The notes: a model not told the origin generated them from the sequence alone. DNA of 64,000 nucleotides from CFX2 sp014338005 (GCA_030263555.1 SZPE01000009.1:16524-80523), one strand, 5' to 3'; shown: positions 1-9,106, numbered from the stretch's first letter. Translations and numbers: made by a program.

Positions 1-7
1 AAAAGAA

Positions 8-35
8 TTGACAGTCAAAAGGGTAGGGGTATAAT
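8..35 (+). promoter_or_regulatory. sigma70-type promoter of tRNA-Leu
   Basis: A perfect TTGACA lies at 8-13 and a perfect TATAAT at 30-35, separated by 16 bp. The tRNA-Leu gene begins 18 bp after the -10 box, as expected for a stable-RNA promoter. Confidence 0.85.
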
Positions 36-53
36 AAACAACAACATATCAGC

Positions 54-134
54 GCCTCGGTGGCGGAATGGCATACGCAGCAGGTTGAGGGCCTGTGCCC
101 TTTGGGCGTGGAGGTTCGAGTCCTCTCCGAGGCA
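54..134 (+). tRNA. tRNA-Leu (anticodon GAG)
   Basis: The acceptor stem GCCTCGG (54-60) pairs with CCGAGGC (127-133), followed by discriminator A134. The anticodon stem GCAGG/CCTGT encloses loop TTGAGGG, giving anticodon GAG, which reads CUC/CUU leucine codons. A long variable arm (GCCC..GGGC) and the T-arm GGTTCGAGTCC are present, as expected for a class II tRNA. The CCA end is not encoded. Confidence 0.95.
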
Positions 135-146
135 TCAGTTGACAGC

Positions 147-177
147 ATCCACTCTGGTTAAGAGTGGATTTTGTTTT
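147..177 (+). terminator. Rho-independent terminator after tRNA-Leu
   Basis: The 9-bp perfect stem ATCCACTCT/AGAGTGGAT (147-155 with 161-169) has a 5-nt loop and is followed by the T-rich run TTTGTTTT. It closes the tRNA-Leu transcript. Confidence 0.85.
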
Positions 178-262
178 CACCCCATGTGGACGCCTTGCGA
201 GCAAACATACTTGCGTGTAAACTGCGAGAAAATAACTACATCATCCCGTTATGGGAGATCAC

Positions 263-1324
263 ATGAGCGAACAGACCGAGCGAATTTTAGCGGAGGCTTT
301 CAACCTGATCGAGGTTGACAAATTAGAAGACGCGCGGAAACTTCTCACGCCACTTCTAACCACACAGCCGGATAACCCGGATGTCTGGTGGCTGTACGCC
401 CATGCCGTGACCGATGCAGATACAGCGCGCGACGCGCTTAAACGAGCAGCAAGTTTAAATCCAAACGACCCGGATATTATCAATCTGCTGGAACAAGTCG
501 AAAAACAGGCTGCCTCGCGCCCGGCTGTTCCCGTCAGCGAGCTGGAACCAGCGTTCCTAGCCGATATCCCGGCCACGCTTCCCGATCTGCCTGAAGCCGA
601 AGATGAATTTATAGATATAGATTTCGACGATGCCGATCTAGATATTGATATAGATGAAGAAGAGAAGGAAGAAAAGGGGGCCGCAGGTTCGCGGCTGCTG
701 CCGCTGGCCGTTTTAGGAACAATTGTTGTTCTTATCATCATCGCCGTTGCCGTGATAACTTCCCGCCCCCAAACGCCGGCTGCCGTCACGCCGACCGCCG
801 GTATCTCGGCAGCCAACCCTACCGAAACGCCGGCAGCATTTGTGCCGGATTTAACCGCGCTGGCCGAGATAACCCCTGAAGTGTTTATCGAGCCTACCAG
901 CATTGAGACAACAGCAGAACTAATCCCCACAGACACTATTTTAGAAACTTTAGAAACACCGGAAATTTTGCCTGAGGCTGCCGGCGCATCCCCCACCGAC
1001 CTGGCGAGTTATACCGAAGCTCTCAGCGGCTTCCAACTCACGGGCGAGCCGGCCAGTATTGAGCAGACATCTCTCGGCAGCACCCTGCTGGTGGGCATAT
1101 GCGTAACCGCCGGGCCAGACCTGCGATCAGCACTGCCGGTTGTGATGGACACCCTGGCCCGGCAGCCTTTACCTGCCCAGACAGACGCCGTAGGCGCACG
1201 CATGGTAAACTGCCAGGACAATACGCTGCTGCTGCTGATCGTAGCTGCGGCTGCCGACGCGCAGGATTACGCCAGCGGAGACCTTAGCGAGGAAGAATTC
1301 CAGGCGCGCTGGAAATCACTGTGA
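263..1324 (+). CDS. TPR-containing single-pass membrane protein, function unknown
   Basis: The protein is about 353 aa. I chose the ATG at 263 because GGGAG lies 5 nt upstream; an in-frame ATG at 251 has no such site. The N-terminal ~80 residues form two helical repeats of TPR type (alternating A/L-rich helices, 'NPDVWWLYAHA', 'NPNDPDIINLL'). A very acidic Asp/Glu/Ile linker follows, then one transmembrane segment at roughly residue 150-172, then a Thr/Pro-rich outer stretch and a small C-terminal domain with two cysteines. The topology suggests a cytoplasmic TPR part and an outer C-terminal domain. The last 9 nt overlap the end of the convergent kinase gene. No known family was recognised beyond TPR. 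Confidence 0.75.
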   Translation: MSEQTERILAEAFNLIEVDKLEDARKLLTPLLTTQPDNPDVWWLYAHAVTDADTARDALKRAASLNPNDPDIINLLEQVEKQAASRPAVPVSELEPAFLADIPATLPDLPEAEDEFIDIDFDDADLDIDIDEEEKEEKGAAGSRLLPLAVLGTIVVLIIIAVAVITSRPQTPAAVTPTAGISAANPTETPAAFVPDLTALAEITPEVFIEPTSIETTAELIPTDTILETLETPEILPEAAGASPTDLASYTEALSGFQLTGEPASIEQTSLGSTLLVGICVTAGPDLRSALPVVMDTLARQPLPAQTDAVGARMVNCQDNTLLLLIVAAAADAQDYASGDLSEEEFQARWKSL

Positions 1325-2950
1325 GGAATCTGACTGAACCGGCAGATGAATGGTGAAGGTCGTTCCGACGCCAACTTCGCTCTGCACTTGAATCGTCCCG
1401 TGATGTCCCTGGATGATGCCGTAGCTGACGAATAAACCTAAGCCGGTCCCAGTCGGTTTGGTCGAAAAAAACGGATCGAATATTTTGTCTATCTGTTCCG
1501 GCGCGATGCCATGTCCGGTATCCGCGAACTCGATAACAATATTATCCCGGTCTAACCACGAACGCACATACAGCTTGCCGCCGCGTTCCATTGCCGCCTG
1601 TGCGTTTAACATCATATTCATAAAAACCTGTTCAAGCTGGTCTTTGCTGCCATAAATTAAGGGTAGGGGGGATAACTGCGAAATAATCGTAATTCCCTCT
1701 TTCTCGAACAGCTTGCGATTTAACTGGATAATACCTTCCAGGACGCGGCCAATATCCAAACGCTGCAAACCGGAAACTGCCGCGTTTCGCTTGCCGGTAT
1801 ATTCCAATAGTTGACTGACAATTCTCCGAATCCGTTCCACACTCTCCTGTATTGTCTGCAAAGCGCGAATATCAATCGGCGCTTTATCCCGAATATCTTC
1901 CATCATATCTTCTAGGTTAATAAGGATTGGCTGCAAAGGATTATTAATTTCGTGGGCGATACTGGCGGCCAGATGGCCGATTGCAGCCAGTTTTTCGGCG
2001 CGTATCAGCAGCTGCTGAGCAGACTTTAACTCCGCCGTTCGGGCTGCAACCATATCTTCGAGATGCTGTGCATAATCGGCCTGAATTTCATATAACTGCG
2101 CGTTCCGCAAGGACAGCGAGGTTTGCCTGCCGATTTCTCTAAATAATCGTAGATGATTCTCATCAAAGCGTATATCGGTCGAAAGCAGCATCAGCATCCC
2201 CAGGATATTTGCGCCATGCTGGAGCGGGACGATCATACCGCTGCTATAACCTTCAATCATCGGCGGTTCTTTGCCCGGCCACATCAGGCTGTGACCGAGC
2301 TGCTGCCAGACACGCTTCACCCAGTCAGCATCCCCCAACCGCTCATCAATAATGGCCTCATACTTCGCCTGAGCGTAATAGTCCACCAACGTACCCGAAT
2401 CATCCACCTGATAAATCGCAGCCACCGATCCGGGCAGCAAATCCAGCGCCAGATACGTCACCAGACTAAGCAAATCCTGGACTTCAAGGTGCTGATTAAG
2501 CTGCTCGCCGACACGCAGCAGAGCCTCCAGTTCCTGAGTGCGGCGCTGGAGCGCGTCTTCCAGCTGGTGTGCGCGAATCTTGCTTTGAACGCGCGCCACC
2601 AACTCGCGCGGGTCAAACGGCTTGTGGATATAATCATCAGCGCCCAGGTTAAGCCCATGAGCGACATCCTCAGGCTGGCGCGCCTTCGCCGTAATCAATA
2701 TGGTCGGGATAGTGTTCGTCCGCCCGCTGTCGCGCAGCGACCGAAGCACATCAAAGCCGTTCATACCCGGCATTTGAATATCCAACAAAATCAGATCAGG
2801 CGAAAGACGCTGCGCGGCTTCAAGCGCAGCCAAGCCATCATTCACACTCTTGACTCGGAATCCCTCGCGCTCGAAGATGCGCTCCAACATAACAGTGGTG
2901 TGGATTTCGTCATCGGCGACCAGAAGCAGCGGCGAACTCGGTTCAGACAT
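1316..2950 (-). CDS. Hybrid sensor histidine kinase with N-terminal receiver and GAF domain
   Basis: The protein is 544 aa, starting at the ATG at 2950 (MSEPSSPLLL), which has an AGAGG-type ribosome site; the open frame extends upstream to 3010. Domain order: receiver at residues ~8-125 with acidic DDE (13-15) and phospho-acceptor Asp57 in LLDIQMPG; a GAF-like sensor domain at ~150-300; a short coiled coil; HisKA with phospho-acceptor His333 in the H-box IAHEINNP; and a HATPase_c domain with N-box, DTGHGI (G1) and GTGLGL (G2). No membrane segment is visible, so it is likely a cytosolic kinase fed by another phosphodonor or a GAF ligand. It is divergent from ctpA, and its partner regulator is not obvious nearby. 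Confidence 0.9.
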   Translation of the reverse strand: MSEPSSPLLLVADDEIHTTVMLERIFEREGFRVKSVNDGLAALEAAQRLSPDLILLDIQMPGMNGFDVLRSLRDSGRTNTIPTILITAKARQPEDVAHGLNLGADDYIHKPFDPRELVARVQSKIRAHQLEDALQRRTQELEALLRVGEQLNQHLEVQDLLSLVTYLALDLLPGSVAAIYQVDDSGTLVDYYAQAKYEAIIDERLGDADWVKRVWQQLGHSLMWPGKEPPMIEGYSSGMIVPLQHGANILGMLMLLSTDIRFDENHLRLFREIGRQTSLSLRNAQLYEIQADYAQHLEDMVAARTAELKSAQQLLIRAEKLAAIGHLAASIAHEINNPLQPILINLEDMMEDIRDKAPIDIRALQTIQESVERIRRIVSQLLEYTGKRNAAVSGLQRLDIGRVLEGIIQLNRKLFEKEGITIISQLSPLPLIYGSKDQLEQVFMNMMLNAQAAMERGGKLYVRSWLDRDNIVIEFADTGHGIAPEQIDKIFDPFFSTKPTGTGLGLFVSYGIIQGHHGTIQVQSEVGVGTTFTIHLPVQSDSSQ

Positions 2951-3010
2951 TTCCTGCCCCTCTAAGCAGTTAGGCCAGGCACATAAACCCTGTGCGGTTT
3001 TTAAATGCAA

Positions 3011-3019
3011 TGCTACAAT
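3011..3019 (+). promoter_or_regulatory. extended -10 promoter for ctpA
   Basis: TGC-TACAAT at 3011-3019 is an extended -10 element. The -35 region is poor. It lies 38 nt upstream of the ctpA start codon in the divergent spacer between the kinase gene and ctpA. Confidence 0.5.
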
Positions 3020-3056
3020 GTGGATAACACATAGTAGAACATATAAACGGGTTGGA

Positions 3057-4286
3057 ATGCAAGAATTTTCCAGAAGCCTACGACACTACAAACGCTCTTT
3101 ATTGTTTGGGGCGCTGACGGGAATCAGCATGGTCGTTATGTTCGCCGCCGGTTTTTTCTTTCGCGGCGTGCTGGACTTCCCGGCAGTGGTCGTATCCGCA
3201 TCTTCCGACTCAACCGGCTATCCGCTGCTTAATGAGGTACAAAACCTGCTCGACCAGCACTATCTAAGACAGCAGCCCGATCTCACCGCGCGCCAGTATG
3301 CGGCCATACGAGGTGTCCTAAGCGTTTTGAATGATCGTTACACCTTTTTGATTGACCCCCCTGTCGCGCAAAGCGAGTCGGACGTTCTGGCAGGAGCTTA
3401 TGGGGGAATAGGCGTTCAAATTCAGCGTTCCGAAACCGGGGAAATTATCCTTTATCCTTTTGCAGACGGCCCGGCCTTTGCATCCGGCGTCCGCGAGGGC
3501 GACATCCTGAAGGTTGTGAACGATACAACAATCGAGCTAAGCATCCAACAAGATGCGGTAGACCAAATGCTGCGCGGCGAAGTTAAAGACGGTAACGGGG
3601 TAGAAATCACGGCCATTCACCCGGACAGCAATGAAACATACACCGTTTTTATCCCATTTGCCGTTATTAACGTGCCGTCGGTGATCGGGCGAGTTTTATC
3701 AGAAGCGCCGAATCTGGGCTATATTCAGATACAACGCTTCACCAGCCGAACGCCGGAAGAACTGACAGCGATTATCGAGAAACTACAGCAGGATAACCGG
3801 CTTGAAGGATTAATCCTTGACCTTCGTAATAATTCTGGCGGCCTGCTGGTGGAGTCAATCGCAGTAGCAGGCCAATTCCTGGATGGCGGGTTAGTCGTCG
3901 CTTATGAGCGCAACAACAGCGGAGAAAAGCCTATCAATGCCGAAAACGGCGGTCAGGAAATACACCTACCGCTGGCAGTTCTTATCAATCAGGGAACGGC
4001 CAGCGCCGCCGAACTGGTGGCCGGTGCGATACGCGACCACCAGCGCGGCATTTTAATCGGTCAGGCCACCTATGGCAAAGGGACGGTGCAGCAGATATTC
4101 CGGCTTTCGGACGAATCCTCCTTGCACGTTACTTCGGCAGAATGGCTGACACCCAACCGCCGCCAGTTAGATGGAGAGGGATTGCAGCCAGATTATCCCA
4201 TCATTCCCGACCCTAATGGACGCGATATTGAGTTAGGGGAAGCGATACATATCCTGTTGAAGCAGATATCAGACCCACAAAGCTAA
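3057..4286 (+). CDS. ctpA: Carboxy-terminal processing serine protease (S41, CtpA/Prc type)
   Basis: The protein is 409 aa from the ATG at 3057. The longer open frame back to 2850 would run antisense over the start of the divergent kinase gene and is rejected. A transmembrane or signal anchor lies at residues ~17-38. A PDZ domain follows (AYGGIGVQI through GVREGDILKVVND), then the S41 peptidase domain with LDLRNNSGG, nucleophile Ser316 in GTASAAE and general-base Lys341 in YGKGTVQ. The Ser-Lys spacing of 25 residues is the family norm. It should cleave C-terminal tails of exported proteins outside the membrane. It heads a plus-strand run with smpB 6 nt downstream. Confidence 0.93.
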   Translation: MQEFSRSLRHYKRSLLFGALTGISMVVMFAAGFFFRGVLDFPAVVVSASSDSTGYPLLNEVQNLLDQHYLRQQPDLTARQYAAIRGVLSVLNDRYTFLIDPPVAQSESDVLAGAYGGIGVQIQRSETGEIILYPFADGPAFASGVREGDILKVVNDTTIELSIQQDAVDQMLRGEVKDGNGVEITAIHPDSNETYTVFIPFAVINVPSVIGRVLSEAPNLGYIQIQRFTSRTPEELTAIIEKLQQDNRLEGLILDLRNNSGGLLVESIAVAGQFLDGGLVVAYERNNSGEKPINAENGGQEIHLPLAVLINQGTASAAELVAGAIRDHQRGILIGQATYGKGTVQQIFRLSDESSLHVTSAEWLTPNRRQLDGEGLQPDYPIIPDPNGRDIELGEAIHILLKQISDPQS

Positions 4287-4292
4287 ACCCAT

Positions 4293-4760
4293 ATGAGCCA
4301 GAAAAACGGCGTTAAAATCGTTGCCAGAAACAAAAAAGCATTCCACGATTACCACATTGAGGACACCTATCAAGCGGGGATTGCGCTCCAGGGGTCTGAG
4401 ATCAAGTCTATTCGCGCCGGCAACGTCAGCCTGCAAGAAGGATATGTCGAGGAACGTAAAGGCGAACTGTGGTTAGTCGGCGTGCATATCGCGCCTTATG
4501 AACAGGCCAGTCGGTTCGGCCACAGCGACCCGCTCCGCCCACGAAAACTTCTGCTGCACAGGCGCGAAATCGCCCAGCTTATTACGAAGATGCGCGAACG
4601 TGGTTATACTGTAATTCCGATCAATATTCACCTGGAACGCGGGCTGGCGAAAGTCGAAATCGCGCTGGCAAAGGGTAAAAAACTGTACGACAAACGAGCA
4701 TCAATCGCTAAACGCGACTCCGACCGTGAAATCAAACGGGCCTTGAAGGAAAATTATTAG
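4293..4760 (+). CDS. smpB: SsrA-binding protein SmpB
   Basis: The protein is 155 aa, the usual SmpB length. It binds tmRNA and delivers it to stalled ribosomes for trans-translation. Family features are the N-terminal NKKAFHDYHIEDTYQAGI, the GSEIKSIRAG turn, and the Lys-rich C-terminal tail (YDKRASIAKRDSDREIKRALK) that enters the mRNA channel. The ATG at 4293 follows the ctpA stop by 6 nt, suggesting co-transcription or coupling. I found no tmRNA gene in this window. Confidence 0.95.
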   Translation: MSQKNGVKIVARNKKAFHDYHIEDTYQAGIALQGSEIKSIRAGNVSLQEGYVEERKGELWLVGVHIAPYEQASRFGHSDPLRPRKLLLHRREIAQLITKMRERGYTVIPINIHLERGLAKVEIALAKGKKLYDKRASIAKRDSDREIKRALKENY

Positions 4761-4763
4761 CGT

Positions 4764-5570
4764 GTGCCTATGACAGATAGTGACCGCTGGCCGTCGTCCA
4801 TACGCGAAATCAATGATCTTCCCGAAGACCAGAAGCGGAACATCTACCGCTTCCTGCTGCCAGAGTGGCTTTTTACCAACTATGGCGTGGACTACGATAC
4901 CCTGACGGTAGACGGGCAGCCGGCCGTTCATTTTCGCTGTCCCAAAGGCAGCCGTGCAATGGAAATCTCGGTTCGGCACTGCGTCAGCAGCATTGACCCC
5001 ATGCTGTACCTCAACATGGCGGACACATTTAACAACCAACTGCTGGTGCTGCTGGTAGTCATCAATGATCCTGAGTCGCAGCGTTTTAATATTGATGTGG
5101 ATGAATATGGCAATTCAACCCATTTGGGGACAACTGGCCGGAACCTGATCGCCGAAGAAGCAGCCATGAAGGCGGGATTAGCGCCGGGGCAAATTCGGCG
5201 GGGTTTACGCTACTTTAAACATGCCGTGCCGCTGTTCGAGCAGTTTATCACCAGGATGGGCCATGATCTGTTTTTGATCGAGCCGCTGGCCTACCACAAT
5301 GCCATCTTATTTGAAAAATATGGTTTCAACTACATTCGAGGCTACCGGGAAATGGTGCGTATCAACGAACAATTCCAACCCGGCGGCGAACTTCACCAGA
5401 AATTATCCGCAGATAAAACGTTTCGACAGCCGGATGCCTGGAAAACCGTTCGTGGCCGCTCCTGGGCTATCCATGACGGCATTCTGGGGCATCCCTTCAC
5501 CGGCTTCCAGATGTATAAACGAGTGGGAATACACGCGGGTGTGAATACTTTTCCCAATGCGATCTGGTGA
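4764..5570 (+). CDS. Unknown protein, possibly with a GNAT-like C-terminal part
   Basis: The protein is 268 aa from a GTG at 4764, or 266 aa from the ATG at 4770; neither start has a well-placed ribosome site. I do not recognise the family. The N-terminal third is acidic and polar, and a hydrophobic strand QLLVLLVVIND lies near the middle. The segment AYHNAILFEKYGFNYIRGY resembles the end of an acetyltransferase motif B (neighbouring-residue then 'LYEKYGF'), so a GNAT-like fold is possible but unproven. It lies 3 nt after smpB and overlaps the next gene by 14 nt, so the two are probably expressed together. Confidence 0.7.
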   Translation: MPMTDSDRWPSSIREINDLPEDQKRNIYRFLLPEWLFTNYGVDYDTLTVDGQPAVHFRCPKGSRAMEISVRHCVSSIDPMLYLNMADTFNNQLLVLLVVINDPESQRFNIDVDEYGNSTHLGTTGRNLIAEEAAMKAGLAPGQIRRGLRYFKHAVPLFEQFITRMGHDLFLIEPLAYHNAILFEKYGFNYIRGYREMVRINEQFQPGGELHQKLSADKTFRQPDAWKTVRGRSWAIHDGILGHPFTGFQMYKRVGIHAGVNTFPNAIW

Positions 5571-7899
5571 ACCGTTCATTAGTCACGAAACTGTACGTGC
5601 GGCGCTTGAGTCTTTACTGTATACGTCCATAGAAAAACCCCTCAGCCCGTTACAGCATCTCTGGCTGGTAGATGAATACCTGACCCATCTGGACATCCCG
5701 CTTATTCAACATGATCGCAGTTTTGCCCTGAATGCCATTTTAACGGAGATGATCTCCGATGAACTTCAAGCCTTGCGCCACAATTTGGGGCTGTCACCGC
5801 TCCGGCAGGATACAAGTGCCGACAGCCTGCTGTCCACACTGGCTGCCGACGCTGCTTCAGCCTCTCCTGAGTTGATCGGCTGGGACTGGTTATACTGCCG
5901 GTATGTCCGCGTTGACCTGAACATCTCGCAAACTACGTTCTGCTCGACGCTGCATCTGGATGAGCGCACCTTGCGGCGTTACCAGCAGCACGCCCTCAAA
6001 AGATTCACCGAAAAACTTATCCAGGCAGAGTGGGCAGCGCGCGTCCAGCAGCGAAAACGCCGTTTATACAGCGAGATGCCGTCCTTCAGCGGCCACAACA
6101 TTTTCATCGGTCGAGATGAACTGCTCAATCATATCCTGAATGTCCTGCAAACCTCACCGCACGTTTTACTGACCGGCGCGGCGGGTGTCGGCAAAACTGC
6201 TTTGGCACAAGTTTTATTACACCGGCAGATCGAAACGCAGGCTTTCGAACAGTTAATCTGGATCGGTCAACCAGAGACTGTGGAATTTGCCCGCCACCAA
6301 CTCTACGAAAGGCTGCTCCCAGAGGCGAGACGCATCAGACTCCAGGATTATTTGCAGTTGTATCGCGTGGCGATTGTCCTGGACGGTATAGAACGACTGG
6401 ATGCTGAAGCATTTAAAAGTCTCTTGGATGAACTCGCCGCCGCCCAGGTTATTTTAACCAGCCGCCAGCATTTCGCGCTGCCCGACTGCGCGCATATCAT
6501 AGTGCCGGAACTGTCTCCCGCAGATGCAGCGGCGCTCTTTCAGACCTGGCTTGAAATCAATTATCCCGAAAAAGAGGACTGGCCGGACGAGGCACTGTGG
6601 CAGGAAGTGGGAGGCAATCCACTTGCCATCAGTCTGATGGCCCAGAACATCCATATCTTTAACCGGGAGGCGCTGATTGCTCACAGCGTCGAACAGCTCT
6701 TTGTCGAAAGTTATGCGCGCCTCACCCCCGAAGCGCGGCGGGCTTGGTTCGCGCTCGCACTGTGTCCGCCGGGGGTGGTTAATATAGACCATCTGCTGAA
6801 TATCTGGCCTTCTCATATCAGCCGGGGGGCGGTCGCCGAACTCCTGCGGAAGCACCTTCTAGAGCCAGCGGGTTTTATGCAAACAAGTGCCATTTTGACC
6901 AGTTCGGCACGCAACTTCATCGCAAGCCAGAATCGGGGCGAAGCGAAAGCCATCATTCGAGAATTGATCGGTGAACTCGTTCCGACACAGCCGTTAGCGC
7001 CATATCTTTACGAGGTTCTTGAGCATATTCTGCTTGCAGGCTGGCTGGAGATTGACTCGGAACAGCGCCGAAACTGGATTAACGCTATCTGGCGCGAAGG
7101 TTTACAACGTGGGCGTTACGCTGTCTGGAAGCACCTGTTTCAAACACACAGCCATCTTCTCAACCCTCCGGCGCAGATCGCATACGCGGTCTGTTTACGC
7201 AAAGTAGGGGAGTGGGGTCAGGCACAGCAGGTTCTTGAGACAATCATCTTTCAAGCCGGACGCGCAGGAGCATTTCCAGACCAGGCCGGCGCATCGCTGG
7301 AACTCGCCGTTCTGCTGCGACAAGCAGGCGCATACGAGCGGGCCACCGTACTGCTTGCCCGTGCAGAGCGAATCGCGCGCCGTTACCAGGACAGAGATTT
7401 ACTACGCGCCGTTGAGATCGAAAAGGCGCAGATTGCCGTAGACAGGGGCGACACGCAGAATGCGCTGGCGATTTTGAGCTTGCTGCCACAAAGCCGGCGC
7501 GTGCGTTTTCTGCTGGGCGAAACCTGGCTGCTGGTGAAACAGGCCGAACCATGCCGGACAGCCGCGCACCAGCTTATATTAGAGACGAGCGACAATCCCG
7601 CAGAACTGGCAAGCGCCTATACCCTGCTGGCGAGAGTCTGCGAACAGGCCGAAGATTGGGAAGCTGCCCGGTTATACTTTTCATCTGCCGTTACACTGCT
7701 GGAAACCCAACACGATCTGTTTGCACTGGCACGGGCGCAGGTCAACCTGGGCGCGTTGATGATGCACGCCGAATCCTGGGACGAAGCGCACTACCTGTTC
7801 ACAGCGGCAGAAGCCATTCAGGAACGGATGAACGACCGGGTGGCGTTGGAAGTGACGCGCCACAACCTACGGCTGTTGGATGCGCGCGCCGCCGGTTGA
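5557..7899 (+). CDS. STAND-type (NB-ARC-like) ATPase with C-terminal helical repeats
   Basis: The protein is 780 aa. The N-terminal ~170 residues include a likely helix-turn-helix segment (LNISQTTFCSTLHLDERTLRRY). The nucleotide-binding domain carries Walker A GAAGVGKTAL (about residue 208), Walker B VAIVLDGIERL and the sensor strand VILTSRQ, followed by GGNPLAI, the GxP motif typical of NB-ARC/STAND proteins. The C-terminal ~250 residues are Ala/Leu-rich helical repeats of TPR type. The family acts as ligand-gated oligomeric switches in signalling, transcription or immunity. The start overlaps the upstream gene by 14 nt. The target is unknown; a transcriptional role is suggested by the N-terminal HTH. 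Confidence 0.85.
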   Translation: MRSGEPFISHETVRAALESLLYTSIEKPLSPLQHLWLVDEYLTHLDIPLIQHDRSFALNAILTEMISDELQALRHNLGLSPLRQDTSADSLLSTLAADAASASPELIGWDWLYCRYVRVDLNISQTTFCSTLHLDERTLRRYQQHALKRFTEKLIQAEWAARVQQRKRRLYSEMPSFSGHNIFIGRDELLNHILNVLQTSPHVLLTGAAGVGKTALAQVLLHRQIETQAFEQLIWIGQPETVEFARHQLYERLLPEARRIRLQDYLQLYRVAIVLDGIERLDAEAFKSLLDELAAAQVILTSRQHFALPDCAHIIVPELSPADAAALFQTWLEINYPEKEDWPDEALWQEVGGNPLAISLMAQNIHIFNREALIAHSVEQLFVESYARLTPEARRAWFALALCPPGVVNIDHLLNIWPSHISRGAVAELLRKHLLEPAGFMQTSAILTSSARNFIASQNRGEAKAIIRELIGELVPTQPLAPYLYEVLEHILLAGWLEIDSEQRRNWINAIWREGLQRGRYAVWKHLFQTHSHLLNPPAQIAYAVCLRKVGEWGQAQQVLETIIFQAGRAGAFPDQAGASLELAVLLRQAGAYERATVLLARAERIARRYQDRDLLRAVEIEKAQIAVDRGDTQNALAILSLLPQSRRVRFLLGETWLLVKQAEPCRTAAHQLILETSDNPAELASAYTLLARVCEQAEDWEAARLYFSSAVTLLETQHDLFALARAQVNLGALMMHAESWDEAHYLFTAAEAIQERMNDRVALEVTRHNLRLLDARAAG

Positions 7900-7923
7900 C
7901 GCGCGCGAAAAGTGGGTTACAAT
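7896..7923 (+). promoter_or_regulatory. sigma70-type promoter of tRNA-Arg
   Basis: TTGACG at 7896-7901 and TACAAT at 7918-7923 are separated by 16 bp. The -35 box sits on the stop codon of the upstream ATPase gene, and tRNA-Arg begins 12 nt after the -10 box. Confidence 0.75.
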
Positions 7924-7934
7924 ACACGTCAGAT

Positions 7935-8007
7935 GCGCCCATAGCTCAGTGGATAGAGCATCGGTCTTCGGAACCGGCGGTCGGGGGTTCGAATCCCTCT
8001 GGGCGCG
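7935..8007 (+). tRNA. tRNA-Arg (anticodon TCG)
   Basis: The acceptor stem GCGCCCA (7935-7941) pairs with TGGGCGC (8000-8006), with discriminator G8007. The D-arm is AGCTC..GAGC, the anticodon stem TCGGT/ACCGG holds loop CTTCGGA (anticodon TCG), and the T-arm is GGGGGTTCGAATCCCTC. CCA is not encoded. Confidence 0.93.
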
Positions 8008-8018
8008 CACATAATAAC

Positions 8019-8055
8019 AACGCCATCTTCTTCATCGTACTGAAGATGGCGTTTT
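8019..8055 (+). terminator. Terminator hairpin between tRNA-Arg and trpS
   Basis: The 12-bp stem AACGCCATCTTC/GAAGATGGCGTT (8019-8030 with 8042-8053) is followed by TTTTAC. It lies between the convergent tRNA-Arg and trpS genes and could serve both directions, although the T-run is clearest on plus. Confidence 0.75.
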
Positions 8056-8086
8056 ACTTGGTTTCCTTACGGCGCAGCCCAGACGT

Positions 8087-9106
8087 TCAGCGGCGCGATC
8101 TGTTCGGCAAAAAGCCGATGCGCTCTTTAACGGTATTCAGCGTGTGTTCAGCCATTTCAGCGGCCTTTTCCGCACCCCTGGCGAGGATACCGTCCAGATA
8201 ACCGGCCTCGTGAATCAACTGATTGTAACGCGCTTGCAGCGGCTCCAGATGGCTGTTCACCTGCTCCACGACGGCCTTTTTGAGATCACCATAACCCCTA
8301 CCGGCAAACTGCTGCATAACTTCATCGCCGGTTTGCCCCGATAAAGCCTGATAGATAGTGAGCAGGTTATTAACTCCGGCCCGTTCCGGGTCATCGCTGA
8401 ATCCGATTTCAGCCAGCGAGTCGGTTACGGCGCGCATGATTTTCTTTTTCACCTGTGCGGGGCTGTCCAGCATATAAACGGCATGGTACTCGGACTCTTC
8501 GCTTTTACTCATTTTAGCGGTAGGGTTATCCAACCCCATGATACGCGCGCCGGCTTTGGGAACCATCACTTCGGGAATAACGAAGGTTTCCCCATACAGC
8601 GAATTAAACCGCTGCGCCAAATCGCGCGTGAACTCCAGATGCTGGCGCTGGTCATCGCCAACCGGGACGGCATGAGCCTGATACAACAGAATATCGGCGG
8701 CCATCAGGGCGGGATAGTTCAACAAACCCGCGCCCACCGATTCCTGCTGCTGTTTGGCGGCTTTATCCTTGAACTGCGTCATCCGGTACAGCCATCCCAG
8801 CGGCGACAAACAGGTCAGAATCCAGCCCAGTTCGGCATGAGCCGTCACATGCGATTGAATAAAAATCGTGACTTTCTCCGGGTCAAGCCCCGAAGCGATA
8901 TACAGGGCAGCGACTTCCCGCGTTTTCTCGCGCAGCGCAGTCGGGTCTTGCGGCACGGTGATCGCATGAAGGTCAACGATACAGAAGTAACATTCGTAAT
9001 GTTCCTGTTCTTCAACCCACTGCCGCAGCGCGCCGATATAATTGCCGATAGTGAGATTGCCAGAGGGTTGTATGCCGGATAAAACCCGCTTTTTCTGAGT
9101 ATTCAT
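8087..9106 (-). CDS. trpS: Tryptophanyl-tRNA synthetase
   Basis: The protein is 339 aa from the ATG at 9106, with AAGG 7 nt upstream; the open frame extends to 9160 but lacks support there. This class I synthetase charges tRNA-Trp. Visible signatures are SGIQPSGNLTIGNY (the HIGH-equivalent is TIGN), GDDQRQHLEFTRDLAQRFN, and AKMSKSEES (KMSKS loop). Length and motifs match bacterial TrpRS. It is separated from the upstream Na+-pump operon by 81 nt on the same strand, and its 3' end faces tRNA-Arg. Confidence 0.97.
   Translation of the reverse strand: MNTQKKRVLSGIQPSGNLTIGNYIGALRQWVEEQEHYECYFCIVDLHAITVPQDPTALREKTREVAALYIASGLDPEKVTIFIQSHVTAHAELGWILTCLSPLGWLYRMTQFKDKAAKQQQESVGAGLLNYPALMAADILLYQAHAVPVGDDQRQHLEFTRDLAQRFNSLYGETFVIPEVMVPKAGARIMGLDNPTAKMSKSEESEYHAVYMLDSPAQVKKKIMRAVTDSLAEIGFSDDPERAGVNNLLTIYQALSGQTGDEVMQQFAGRGYGDLKKAVVEQVNSHLEPLQARYNQLIHEAGYLDGILARGAEKAAEMAEHTLNTVKERIGFLPNRSRR

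Noticed and set aside
259..996. 245-aa minus-strand Ser/Ala-rich open frame
   Set aside because: It is a shadow of the TPR membrane protein gene; the low-complexity composition follows from the codons of the real gene.
2153..2965. 270-aa plus-strand open frame
   Set aside because: It lies antisense to the receiver and GAF part of the sensor kinase, whose domains are unmistakable; the antisense product has no recognisable motifs.
7551..8201. 216-aa plus-strand open frame running through tRNA-Arg
   Set aside because: It crosses a tRNA gene and its terminator and overlaps the end of the STAND gene; no support.
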